64,000 bases of DNA from Candidatus Nanoarchaeia archaeon (GTDB lineage: Archaea; Nanobdellota; Nanobdellia; Woesearchaeales; JANQNE01), in NCBI GenBank assembly GCA_028279725.1, contig JANQNE010000009.1, positions 37,460 to 101,459 of the forward strand. Direction: 5' to 3'. Made by a program: the position numbers and the translations under genes. The stretch's first letter is position 1. The number at the start of each line of letters is the position of its first letter. The notes beneath the pieces were generated by a model, which saw only the letters and a list, made by a program, of their open reading frames with translations, did no database searches and was not told the DNA's origin. Shown one piece after another: positions 1-8,215 of this stretch.

Positions 1-1592
1 GATTCAAGGCATTCTTCTGGAGCTTCCATCTTGAATCTCAGAGCATTGCATTTCTTCCAGTCATCACGATGTTCTCCTGTAATGCCAGCTTCAACACATT
101 CTGGATTATCTAATTTGAATCTTATCTTATCACATTCTTTCCAGTCATTCTTTCCTTCTCCGGTCAATCCAGCTTCAAAACATTCTTCTGGAGCTTCAAG
201 CTTGAACCTGATCTTTTCACATTCTCTCCAGTCATTCTTTCCTTTGCCAGTAAGACCAGCTTCAAGGCATTCTTCTGGAGCATTAAGCTTAAATTCTATA
301 ACACCGCACTTCTTCCATGCATCTCTGTCTCCTCCTTCAATTCCAGCTTCAAGGCATTCTTCTGGAGCCTCTGCTTCAAATCTTATTATCTCGCATTTCT
401 TCCAGTCATCCCTTCCAGATCCATCTAATCCTGCTTCGATGCATTCTTCAGGAGCATCCAGCTTAAACATCAGTCTTTCACATTCTCTATGGTCAGTAAG
501 TCCTGCTTCGATGCATTCTTCAGGAGCTTCTTTTTCAAACATTATCTTTTCACATGCTTTCTTTGCCTCTCTTTCGTCTTTAGGATCTATCTCTCCGCTT
601 TCTAATGCTTCAAGGCATTCTTCTGGAGCATGTATCTTGAACATGACTTTCATACATTCATCTTTGCTTGTTGCTCCAGCTTCAACACATTCTCTTGGAA
701 TATGAAGATCAAGCATATCTTCCCCAAACTTCCTTTCAACATCCTCCATAACATCCTGCAGATAATCTGGCAATAAATCTATAGGGTCTTCGATATCATC
801 CATCTCCTCACATGCTTCTTCATCTCCTTTTTCACATTTAGCTGCTAAAGGAGCGATCTCATTGCATTTCTCAGCAAAAGCTTCATGTTCTATCTTGTTG
901 CATTCGCATTCGCTCGGATTTCTGAAACATTTTGACATGATCTTAAAGAATTCCCTTGCTTCCTTTTCCTGCTCCTTTGTCAGCTCATCATCAAGATCTC
1001 TCTGCCATCTTGGAGCTTCATCATCAGTCTTGCACACCCTTCCATATTGCACAGGATCAAGATCAGCCAATTTCCTGCATAGGTCTTTTATCTGTGTTGC
1101 TATCTGTGCAGCCAAAGCGATCTTATCCTGCTGTTCTTCCTGTTCTTCTACAATATCTCTTACCTCATCCCACTCTTCACCTTCAATATCCTCTTCTATC
1201 TCTTCAAAAACCTCTTTTACTGCTTTTGAACTTTCTCTTGCTCTTTTCTCAATATCAGGGCTTACTTCCTGCTCAAGTATCTCTCCATACTCTTTTGCTT
1301 TCTGGAAAGCTCTTTTAGCTTCCTTTACTTTCCCTTCCTTGATCATCTGCTTTGCTTCTACTATCTTTTCTTCTTTTGCCTTAAGAGCTTTCTCAGGATC
1401 ATCACCCACAAATATTTTCTCTATAAATTCATCAATAAAATACAGAGCACTGTCCGGTGTAAGTCCAGCATCCTCTTGTATCTCAACTTCACCTATATCA
1501 GAATAAACTTCTTCTTCATTTATCTCCTGCGCAGCAGCTGTAGAAATAACTATTAATAGTATTGTCAGAATTAAGACAATTTTTTTGCTCAT
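1..1592 (-). CDS. Secreted Cys-rich repeat protein with DUF5667-like N-terminal region (3' end outside window)
   Basis: An open frame runs from the ATG at 1592 off the left edge with no stop, so the C-terminus is missing. Residues 1-22 form a signal peptide (MSKKIVLI, hydrophobic core, then AAAQ). Next comes a segment reading GLTPDSALYFIDEFIEKI followed by Lys/Glu-rich helices, resembling the DUF5667 family of secreted helical proteins. The distal half consists of about nine copies of a unit near 29 residues, each with the core PEECLEAG followed by a DWKKC-type segment and a hydrophobic IRFK-type strand, so two cysteines recur per unit. Unit spacing is 84-87 bases over most of the array, with two short units of 72 and one of 102. 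It is probably a cell-surface protein with repeated disulfides or metal sites. The function is unknown. Confidence 0.8.
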   Translation of the reverse strand, partial: MSKKIVLILTILLIVISTAAAQEINEEEVYSDIGEVEIQEDAGLTPDSALYFIDEFIEKIFVGDDPEKALKAKEEKIVEAKQMIKEGKVKEAKRAFQKAKEYGEILEQEVSPDIEKRARESSKAVKEVFEEIEEDIEGEEWDEVRDIVEEQEEQQDKIALAAQIATQIKDLCRKLADLDPVQYGRVCKTDDEAPRWQRDLDDELTKEQEKEAREFFKIMSKCFRNPSECECNKIEHEAFAEKCNEIAPLAAKCEKGDEEACEEMDDIEDPIDLLPDYLQDVMEDVERKFGEDMLDLHIPRECVEAGATSKDECMKVMFKIHAPEECLEALESGEIDPKDEREAKKACEKIMFEKEAPEECIEAGLTDHRECERLMFKLDAPEECIEAGLDGSGRDDWKKCEIIRFEAEAPEECLEAGIEGGDRDAWKKCGVIEFKLNAPEECLEAGLTGKGKNDWRECEKIRFKLEAPEECFEAGLTGEGKNDWKECDKIRFKLDNPECVEAGITGEHRDDWKKCNALRFKMEAPEECLE

Positions 1593-1643
1593 AATTTAAA
1601 CTCAATAGTAAGAATGTATTTAAATCTTTCTTATTATCTCTTC

Positions 1644-2300
1644 TTAGATAATAGAACTTCCAGCAAGCATAGCCTCCCCTATAATACCCTGGAAAAACAT
1701 CAGCAAAGCAGCTGATCCCATCATTACAGCATACACTAGCTTATCCCAATCTAAAACTTTAAGTCCATCAAACATAGGAAAAGGAAGAAGATTAAACAAT
1801 GCAATCCAGCTGTTTATCAGTAATCCATAATAAGCTATAACTCTTACTAAAGGATCAGGAAATATCAGCATAACAACTAAAAATAAGAATGCCGCAGCAA
1901 TACTCATCATAGGCCCTGCAGCAGCAATCTTACCGTTCTGCTTTCTGCTAACATGCCCTGATATAAGCACAGCTCCTGGAGCTGCAAATATAACACCAGT
2001 AAAAGATACTATAACAGCCAAGATCAGCATCTGATTATTAGCTCTGAACTCAGCAAAGCACTTATACTTCTGCGCAACAACCTTATGCCCCACCTCATGC
2101 AGGATAAATCCTATACCCACAGTAGCTGCTGCTAATATAAAATTAAAAAGAAATGCAGGAGTAAAGATAAGCGCAAAAGATCTTGTCATTGCTATTGCAA
2201 AAGCTAAACTTATCGCAAACCATGCTCTGAAAAGATGCTCTAGCTCAACATTAGAAAACTGAAAACTTCCTATCTTGTACAGTTTCTTGTAGAATATCAT
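1644..2300 (-). CDS. M50-family membrane metalloprotease (site-2 protease type)
   Basis: This polytopic membrane protein carries the zinc-protease motif HEVGH near residue 68 and a second conserved stretch, LLPFPMFDGLKV, near residue 170, which matches the third zinc ligand region (usually NxxPxxxLDG). Both support a site-2-protease/rhomboid-like intramembrane metalloprotease of family M50. At about 218 residues it has the compact archaeal form without a PDZ domain. Its start overlaps the stop of the DHH phosphoesterase gene by ATGA, so the two are probably translationally coupled. The substrate is unknown; members of the family cleave membrane-bound regulators or signal-peptide remnants. Confidence 0.87.
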   Translation of the reverse strand: MIFYKKLYKIGSFQFSNVELEHLFRAWFAISLAFAIAMTRSFALIFTPAFLFNFILAAATVGIGFILHEVGHKVVAQKYKCFAEFRANNQMLILAVIVSFTGVIFAAPGAVLISGHVSRKQNGKIAAAGPMMSIAAAFLFLVVMLIFPDPLVRVIAYYGLLINSWIALFNLLPFPMFDGLKVLDWDKLVYAVMMGSAALLMFFQGIIGEAMLAGSSII

Positions 2301-3328
2301 ATTAGTTTTCTTAGATTATCGACAAACTGGTTGAAATCATCGATCTTTATGCAAGCTCCGCAAGCATGCTCATGTCCGCCGCCATAACCATCTATATCAT
2401 GCAGAGCTTTCTCCAAAATCGGAGGAAGTATTAGATCAGGTCCTGTTCTCAAACTGCACTTCATCTCTCCTCCTTTCTCCCTGCATATCAGGATGACTTT
2501 GTTTGGATATTTGAAAAGTATCTCATTTGCAAGCTCTTTTGTAAAGCTGTTCTCTCTTCCCTTATAATAATATAATATCAGCTTGTCTTTTGTTACAGAT
2601 TTCAGAGCCTCTTTCAGAAGATCATCATAATCCTTCTCTATCTGCTTAGCTCTTCTTAATATAAACTTTCCCTGAGGGGTGCTTCCTTCCAGTATCTCAT
2701 AAGGAGTCTCTATCCTTGTTAATACCTTGATGCACTTCATCACATCTTCTGTCTTTCCTTTCAGGATAAAAGAAAATATCTTGATAAGCTCTCCTAATTT
2801 TGTAGAAAATAATGCTTTATCCGGCTTAGTTATATTCTTAGGCAGTAATTTTGGATATCTTTCGCTGAATTCCTTTGACAGAGGAGGCAAAAACCAATCT
2901 CCAACTATTCCGCACACAGCAACCCATAGGTCTTTTTCAACTATCCTGTAGCAGATATAAGATGCAGGTATATTATCCTTAGAATCAGCAACCCTTGGAT
3001 TGAAATACTTGACATTATCTCTTTCTAAAGGCTGATGATGGTCTATCCATATCACAGGAACTTTCATCGCATCTAAGAAATCCTGATTCACCAAAGCTAA
3101 GTCTAAAATAAATATCTTGTCAGGCCCATATTCTTCAACTTTCCTGATAAAACTTGCATCTACTTTTGGACTGCTCTTTATGCAGATTCCTTTTCCTTCC
3201 TTGATATGCCTATAGAGCAATAAAAAAGAACATAATCCGTCCGGATCATCATGAAAAAAGAACAAAGGCTTCTTGCAATGATCTAATTCATCTCTCAGCT
3301 GTTTGTATTGTTTATCTGTTAATGCCAT
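2297..3328 (-). CDS. DHH/DHHA1-family phosphoesterase
   Basis: The protein has the DHH superfamily signature: an early HDDPDG motif, the defining WIDHHQP motif near residue 96, and a C-terminal glycine/histidine block GGGHEHACG typical of the DHHA1 domain. Family members (RecJ-like nucleases, oligoribonucleases, cyclic-dinucleotide phosphodiesterases) hydrolyse phosphodiester bonds with Mn2+. The exact substrate cannot be read from sequence. I start it at the ATG at 3328 because GGTGAT sits just upstream; a TTG at 3340 would extend it by four residues but lies before this ribosome site. It overlaps the M50 protease gene downstream by four bases. Confidence 0.88.
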   Translation of the reverse strand: MALTDKQYKQLRDELDHCKKPLFFFHDDPDGLCSFLLLYRHIKEGKGICIKSSPKVDASFIRKVEEYGPDKIFILDLALVNQDFLDAMKVPVIWIDHHQPLERDNVKYFNPRVADSKDNIPASYICYRIVEKDLWVAVCGIVGDWFLPPLSKEFSERYPKLLPKNITKPDKALFSTKLGELIKIFSFILKGKTEDVMKCIKVLTRIETPYEILEGSTPQGKFILRRAKQIEKDYDDLLKEALKSVTKDKLILYYYKGRENSFTKELANEILFKYPNKVILICREKGGEMKCSLRTGPDLILPPILEKALHDIDGYGGGHEHACGACIKIDDFNQFVDNLRKLI

Positions 3329-3443
3329 TGATATCACCAATAAAAAAAATCCTAATATCTCTAGTTGGGTTGGCTGTAGACTATATAAATTTATCTCTTA
3401 TACCACCTAAAAGCTTATAATTCATGGATACACCCTTTATAGC

Positions 3444-4679
3444 ATGAATATACCTTGTGTGAAATGTAAGGGGGTAGACATGTTATGCGGACGGTCCTTC
3501 TGCCCTATATACGCAAAAGCTGAAAGCTTATTTAAAGTAGAGAAAAATCTGGAAAAGCAGGATTTCTTTGGTGCATCACCAGCTCCATTTGTAGGAAGAT
3601 TCGGCTATCCTGATGTGAATGTAGGCATATTATCTCCGCCAGACACAAAAGAAGATGTCTGGCTTCATGACGCTCCGCAATTCTGGGCAGACAACAGCTT
3701 TTCAATAAAACAGGTCATTGACTTAAGAAGTTCTTTGGTAAATTCAAGATTCAGGTCTAACATAAAAGATCAAAACAAGATGTTAGACATAAGCCAGGAA
3801 GTTGGTATGGCCTCTAAGCCAGTTGATGTTGAGATCAACCTAGAAAAAAAGCCAACTTTCAGGTTAAACAATGACGCTTACTTAGCTCCAACAGGACCAA
3901 ATGCAAAATTAAAGAAAGCAACTATTACAGAAAATCCAAAGATACACAGAAAAGTTGACAAAGCTGTCTCAGACACTGATCTAAAATCCACTAATGCTGT
4001 CCTTGATCTATATGATTCTGGTTTTGATGAAAATTTCCTGAGCAAACTGCTTTCAGTAGGAACTTTAGGATTAAAAAATAACAGAAAGCTTGTTCCTACA
4101 AGATGGTCTATAACTGCAACTGATGATATGATCTCAAAAGATATCCTTAAAGAGATAAAAAACTACAACGAAACTGATTTCCAGGCATTCTTCGGATCAT
4201 ATCTTGGAAATTATTATCTTGTCATGCTATTCCCAGAACCATGGTCATTTGAACTTTTCGAAACTTATCTGCCAAAAGCATCTTTCAACATCTCAGATGA
4301 GATTCAATACACCACAGATCATGAACCATACAGAGGAAGAACATCTTATGCAGAGAACTGTGGTGGAGGATACTATGCTTCAAGGCTTCCTGTATTAGAG
4401 AAATTAAAAAATCTCAAAAGACAGGCTTCAGTCTTAGTCATCCGTATGATCACAGGAGAATACGCAGTTCCTCTCGGAGTATGGGTCTGCAGGGAAGCTA
4501 CAAGAAAATCATTATCTTCTAAACCAATCACATTCAGCGATAAAAATCTGATGTTAAAATACGCAAAAAGTTTAATTCAAAAGAAATTCGGATACGACAT
4601 AAGCCCTATCCTTGAAAAAAGTGTTCTGTTAAAAGAGATGAAAAATCAAAGTAAGCTCAGTCATTTTTTCTCGGGTTAG
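3444..4679 (+). CDS. nreA: NreA-type archaeal DNA repair protein with C-terminal PIP box
   Basis: The 411-residue product opens with a cysteine cluster (CVKCKG...CGRSFCPI) that may bind zinc and continues with the conserved Nre core, including FVGRFGYPDVNVGILSPP and WSFELFETYLPK. The last residues contain QSKLSHFF, a good match to the PCNA-interacting motif Q-x-x-L-x-x-F-F. Nre proteins are archaeal and are linked to DNA damage repair through PCNA; that role comes from the family. The gene is transcribed divergently from the DHH-M50 pair. Its last 23 bases overlap the convergent gene ending at 4657. Confidence 0.9.
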   Translation: MNIPCVKCKGVDMLCGRSFCPIYAKAESLFKVEKNLEKQDFFGASPAPFVGRFGYPDVNVGILSPPDTKEDVWLHDAPQFWADNSFSIKQVIDLRSSLVNSRFRSNIKDQNKMLDISQEVGMASKPVDVEINLEKKPTFRLNNDAYLAPTGPNAKLKKATITENPKIHRKVDKAVSDTDLKSTNAVLDLYDSGFDENFLSKLLSVGTLGLKNNRKLVPTRWSITATDDMISKDILKEIKNYNETDFQAFFGSYLGNYYLVMLFPEPWSFELFETYLPKASFNISDEIQYTTDHEPYRGRTSYAENCGGGYYASRLPVLEKLKNLKRQASVLVIRMITGEYAVPLGVWVCREATRKSLSSKPITFSDKNLMLKYAKSLIQKKFGYDISPILEKSVLLKEMKNQSKLSHFFSG

Positions 4680-5100
4680 GGATAGGTCTGAATTCTCCCC
4701 AATCATAGATTGTCTTGCCCAGCTTTGAAACTGCAGTTATCTCTTTATCTTTTTCCTTCAGGATCCTGTCAACAACCTTAAACTTAAGCTTCACTTTCTC
4801 TCTGAATTTATTGGCTTTCTCATGAGAATATCCAAGTTTCTCTCCTTTCTTTTCCATCTTATCAAGTATATCCTTCGATACACTCAACGCTCTGCTAAGG
4901 CTCCATTTATTAAAAAAACCGATCTTAAAATTTTTTCCTTCAACTATACCTGCAGCCTTTTGTTCTGGATTCTTCATAGCTTTCTGAAATCTTTCATATG
5001 CTGATTTGATAAGATTTACCTTTGTCTCCATCTCAAATATCCTTCTGCATATACTCTTCATTGTTGTCTCCCATCCCTTTTTCATATCTTCCAATGCCAT
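4657..5100 (-). CDS. Conserved-looking basic helical protein, function unknown
   Basis: This 147-residue, lysine-rich, mostly helical protein has no signal peptide, membrane segment or catalytic motif that I recognise. It starts one base after the alaS stop, so it is probably the last gene of the coaE-alaS transcript. Its 3' end overlaps the convergent nreA gene by 23 bases. Spacing and codon use match the neighbours, so I regard it as a real gene. No function can be assigned. Confidence 0.7.
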   Translation of the reverse strand: MALEDMKKGWETTMKSICRRIFEMETKVNLIKSAYERFQKAMKNPEQKAAGIVEGKNFKIGFFNKWSLSRALSVSKDILDKMEKKGEKLGYSHEKANKFREKVKLKFKVVDRILKEKDKEITAVSKLGKTIYDWGEFRPIPNPRKND

Positions 5101-5101
5101 T

Positions 5102-6874
5102 TTATTCCTCCAGAACAGCTTTTATCCTTCTTATGCCAGCAGCTGAACTTTCCTCTTTCTTGATCTTGAAATGTCCTAACTCCTTCGTATTTTTCACATG
5201 CGGACCCATGCATATCTCCATTGAATAACCTTTAACAGAATACACAGAAACTTTTGGGGGATACTTAGCTCCAAACTCAGCCTGTGCTCCTTTCTTTATA
5301 GCATCATCAGGACTCATCTCTTCTTTTTTGATCTCAAGACCTTCATCAATAACTCTGTTAATCTCATCCTCAACAGCTTTCTTCTCTTCATTAGTCAATT
5401 TCCTGTCAAAATTAAAATCAAATCTTAATCTCTCAGTTGTTATATTGCTTCCTCTCTGTTTTATATCAGGAGATATCACTTTCCTCAAAGCTTCATTCAA
5501 AAGATGTGTTGCAGTATGTAATTTAGTTGTTATCTCAGAAGCTTCACTTAATCCTCCTTTAAACTTCTGCTCCGCACCCTTTCTAGATAATGCCTGGTGC
5601 TTTTCATATTCTTTATTGAAACCTTTAACATCTACCTTTAGTTTCTTCTCTTCAGCTAACTCTTCTATCATCTCGATAGGAAACCCATAGCTCTGATAAA
5701 GTAAAAATGCTTCCTGAGAAGACATATCTTTTCCTCTTTTAGCTATCTTCTCAAATTCCTTTAATCCTTTATCTAAAGTTTTCTGAAACTTATTCTCTTC
5801 TCTTTTAAGTTCAGTAAATATAAAATCCTGTTTCTTCTTCAATATCGGATAATCTTTCTCATATATCTTTATCACAACTTTAGATATTTCGACAGTAAGA
5901 TCTACACTAGAAAGCTCAACACCCAATAATCTAAGATGTCTTAAACTCCTTCTGATATATCTCCTCAATATATACCCTTGATCCAGATTACTTGGAGGAA
6001 CTCCTCTTTCATCTCCAAGAATAAATGTTGCAGCTTTCATATGATCTGCAATAACTCTGAAAGATTTTGAATTAAGATCATTGACCTTCTGCTTAGATAT
6101 CTCTTCTATCTTTTTTATTATAGGCTCAAACACCTCTATCTCAAATATATTCTTCTTCCCTTGCAAAACCATAGCAACTCTTTCAGTTCCTAATCCAGTA
6201 TCAACATTCTTCTGCTCTAAAGGCTCAAACTTTCCCGGCCCTGTTTTATTATACTGCATAAAAACATCATTCCATATCTCAACCCATCTTTTATCGCTAG
6301 GATCAAACTTTTTAGGAGGCTTTTCATCACTCACCCAATAGAACATCTCAGTATCTGGTCCGCAAGGTCCAGTCTCTCCTGCAGGCCCCCACCAGTTATC
6401 TTCTTTTCCTAAGAAAGCTATCCTTTCTTCAGGAACTCCTAATTCTTTCCAAACTGCAGCAGCTTCTTCATCTTTAGGAGCATCTTTATCTCCCTTAAAG
6501 CATGTAACAGCTAATCTATCTAAAGGAAGATTCAGCCATTTATCTCCAGTCAAAAATTCAAAGCTCCATTCTATTGCTTCTTTCTTAAAATAATCTCCCA
6601 AACTCCAGTTCCCAAGCATCTCAAAAAAAGTAGTATGTGTTTCATCCCCAACTTCGTCGATATCCTGTGTCCTTAAACACTTCTGAACATCAGCTAATCT
6701 CTTTCCCAAAGGATGCTTCTGCCCCATCAAAAAAGGAACCAAAGGATGCATTCCAGCTGTAGTAAACAGAACAGTTGGATCATGCTCAGGTATCAGAGGA
6801 GCAGATTCTATTATCTTATGTTTCTTTGATTCAAAAAACTTCAGATATTTTTTCTTAAGGTCTGTTGCCTTCAT
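5102..6874 (-). CDS. alaS: Alanyl-tRNA synthetase, short form without C-Ala domain
   Basis: Alanyl-tRNA synthetase charges tRNA-Ala. The N-terminal class II core is clear: motif 2 region TTFFEMLGNWSLGDYFKKEA and motif 3 region GLGTERVAMV. The editing domain follows, with HTATH (zinc-site HxxxH) near residue 455 and a CMGPH (CxxxH) near residue 555. The protein stops there at 590 residues, whereas most bacterial and archaeal enzymes are near 850-950 and end with a DHHA1/C-Ala domain. The sequence style, such as LADVQKCLRTQDIDEVGD, is what I associate with the short enzymes of CPR/Patescibacteria rather than archaeal AlaRS, suggesting lateral transfer. It overlaps coaE by four bases. Confidence 0.95.
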   Translation of the reverse strand: MKATDLKKKYLKFFESKKHKIIESAPLIPEHDPTVLFTTAGMHPLVPFLMGQKHPLGKRLADVQKCLRTQDIDEVGDETHTTFFEMLGNWSLGDYFKKEAIEWSFEFLTGDKWLNLPLDRLAVTCFKGDKDAPKDEEAAAVWKELGVPEERIAFLGKEDNWWGPAGETGPCGPDTEMFYWVSDEKPPKKFDPSDKRWVEIWNDVFMQYNKTGPGKFEPLEQKNVDTGLGTERVAMVLQGKKNIFEIEVFEPIIKKIEEISKQKVNDLNSKSFRVIADHMKAATFILGDERGVPPSNLDQGYILRRYIRRSLRHLRLLGVELSSVDLTVEISKVVIKIYEKDYPILKKKQDFIFTELKREENKFQKTLDKGLKEFEKIAKRGKDMSSQEAFLLYQSYGFPIEMIEELAEEKKLKVDVKGFNKEYEKHQALSRKGAEQKFKGGLSEASEITTKLHTATHLLNEALRKVISPDIKQRGSNITTERLRFDFNFDRKLTNEEKKAVEDEINRVIDEGLEIKKEEMSPDDAIKKGAQAEFGAKYPPKVSVYSVKGYSMEICMGPHVKNTKELGHFKIKKEESSAAGIRRIKAVLEE

Positions 6875-7410
6875 TTTATCCTGTTTAATATTGAGTTAAC
6901 CTGATTTTGTGTATATCTTAACGAAAGATTGTTATTAACCTTAAAGCTTGCCCTTCTGCTCTGCTTCTGTGTCTTTATTATCCTCAATATCTCATCTTTT
7001 TTATATTTTTTTGCTAATCTCCTGCATATCTTAACAACATCAGTATCCACAACTATCTTCTTGTCAGCTATCTTTCCTATTCCTAACTTATCATAAAGAG
7101 CAACATCGATAACCTTTAACCCATCTCCTTTAGCCTGTCTTTTTATCTCAGCTCTTATCGAAGGATGAGTTATCTTGTTCAATTTATTTAGTTTTCTTTC
7201 ATCACTAAATACTATCTTCCTTAATTTATTCCTGTTGACTCTTCCAGAAGTTAAGACATCTCCAAAAGCTTTCACTATCTCAGCTTTCTTTTCATTAAGG
7301 ACTTTCCATCCTATTCTGTCAGCATCTATTACAGAAGCTCCTTTATCCTTAAACATACCAGAAACAGTTGTTTTTCCGGATCCTAATATTCCTGTTATTG
7401 CTATTATCAT
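6871..7410 (-). CDS. coaE: Dephospho-CoA kinase-like P-loop kinase
   Basis: The 179-residue P-loop kinase begins with GILGSGKTT (Walker A), followed by VIDADRIGWKVL and the ITHPSIRAEI segment typical of CoaE, the last enzyme of CoA synthesis (dephospho-CoA to CoA with ATP). The later region (DVALYDKLGI, then VVDTDVVKICRRL) matches the family but is divergent. Archaea usually use an unrelated GTP-dependent dephospho-CoA kinase, so a CoaE-type protein here would be of bacterial origin, like the adjoining alaS. A more general nucleotide-kinase role is the alternative. A TATA-like TTTATAAAGA lies about 30 bases before the ATG. Confidence 0.75.
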   Translation of the reverse strand: MIIAITGILGSGKTTVSGMFKDKGASVIDADRIGWKVLNEKKAEIVKAFGDVLTSGRVNRNKLRKIVFSDERKLNKLNKITHPSIRAEIKRQAKGDGLKVIDVALYDKLGIGKIADKKIVVDTDVVKICRRLAKKYKKDEILRIIKTQKQSRRASFKVNNNLSLRYTQNQVNSILNRIK

Positions 7411-7580
7411 ATACTCAGAACTATTTTACTCTTCTTTATAAATCTTTAGAATATTACTAAGAACATAGCTAACATAAATATCTTCATTATCAGAAGGTTC
7501 AGAGAATAGTCCTTCTTCTCATTTTTAGCCTTTGATATCTTTGCGAAGTTTTTGTTGTATTGTATCATTTTTGAAAGATG

Positions 7581-7620
7581 ATATCATGACATTAGTCATG
7601 ATATTTCCAAAAATTTGGAA
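7581..7620. repeat. Two adjacent perfect inverted repeats
   Basis: ATATCATGAC (7581-7590) pairs with GTCATGATAT (7595-7604), a 10-bp stem with a 4-base loop. Directly next to it TTCCAAA (7605-7611) pairs with TTTGGAA (7614-7620). They lie beyond the terminator of the small gene at 7830-7997 and about 170 bases upstream of the coaE start. They could be regulator sites or RNA hairpins. Their role is unknown. Confidence 0.6.
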
Positions 7621-7629
7621 TGAATTTTT

Positions 7630-7663
7630 GATAAAAAGGAAGGTGAGGTTATCATACCTCACC
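7630..7663 (-). terminator. Hairpin plus T-run terminator
   Basis: Reading the minus strand, GGTGAGGT (7663-7656) pairs with ACCTCACC (7649-7642) across a 6-base loop and is followed by a pyrimidine run containing TTTTT. It fits as the end of the transcript carrying the 55-residue gene at 7830-7997. Confidence 0.65.
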
Positions 7664-7829
7664 AAAAGTTATAGGCGTTAAGCAACGATAGCCCTGTTGC
7701 CTTGCCTGTCACCTCTTTTTCCCATGTGTCCTTTGGTGTGTTTTCTCTACATCTAATGAATATGATAAGGCTCTCCGGGAGATTGTGTGTGAGGGGTGGT
7801 TAGAATCAGGCCAGAGAGCCCAGCGAATA
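7664..7829 (-). ncRNA. Structured 3' tail of the small-gene transcript (candidate RNA)
   Basis: Between the stop of the 55-residue gene and the terminator there is no convincing gene. The minus-strand RNA would form a stem from GGCTCTC (7820-7814) with GAGAGCC (7775-7769). It also contains GAAAACACACCAAA (7745-7732), a 14-mer found again downstream of ftsZ at 50072-50085. A 15-codon frame (MGKRGDRQGNRAIVA) lies at 7681-7728 but is too short to trust. The tail may be a long 3' UTR or a separate RNA. Confidence 0.35.
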
Positions 7830-7997
7830 TCAATAGGTCATGATCAGTTGGTCTTCAACCTCCCATTCCCTTAGGTTTCTTTTGTCCAAGACATGCCTGA
7901 CTTGCTGCGCTACTAAATCATCTGTCAAAAAACTATCTTGCAGATAGAGAAATTTAGTATCAAACACCAATCTTTTCATTTTGTCTTTGAACTTCAT
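7830..7997 (-). CDS. Small 55-residue protein, function unknown
   Basis: This short frame has good expression signals. A TTTATATA box (8038-8031 on the minus strand) and AGGTG seven bases before the ATG make it look like a real gene. The product is charged, soluble and probably helical, with no cysteines or membrane segment; it begins MKFKDKMKRL and ends DQLIMTY. An inverted repeat sits between the TATA box and the ATG (see the operator entry), so the gene is likely regulated, possibly by itself. No family is recognised. Confidence 0.6.
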   Translation of the reverse strand: MKFKDKMKRLVFDTKFLYLQDSFLTDDLVAQQVRHVLDKRNLREWEVEDQLIMTY

Positions 7998-8008
7998 CTA
8001 AACACCTA

Positions 8009-8029
8009 TTGTATACTAAAGATATACAA
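8009..8029. promoter_or_regulatory. Operator-like dyad between TATA box and start of the small gene
   Basis: TTGTATA (8009-8015) and TATACAA (8023-8029) form a perfect 7-bp inverted repeat with a 7-base spacer. It lies just downstream of the minus-strand TATA box (8031-8038) and covers the expected transcription start of the gene at 7830-7997, the classical position for an archaeal repressor site. Repressor binding is inferred. Confidence 0.5.
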
Positions 8030-8215
8030 GTATATAAATGTTACTATTTCGTATACTGGTGTACTTTTCTGTTCACAGCAATTTTAGCACTACAGAGTCT
8101 GAAACACCAAAAAACAGCAAAATTCCCAAAATATTGTAAATAATTAATGTATATTTAATTACAATATAGAAATAAAAGAAAACTTCAAAAAATTCAACAT
8201 CTAAAAAACCAGGAA

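Noticed and set aside
862..1506. Plus-strand open frame of 214 codons
   Set aside because: It lies opposite the secreted repeat protein, whose minus-strand frame has a signal peptide, regular repeats and consistent codon use. The plus-strand frame is low-complexity Ser/Phe/Cys text typical of an antisense shadow.
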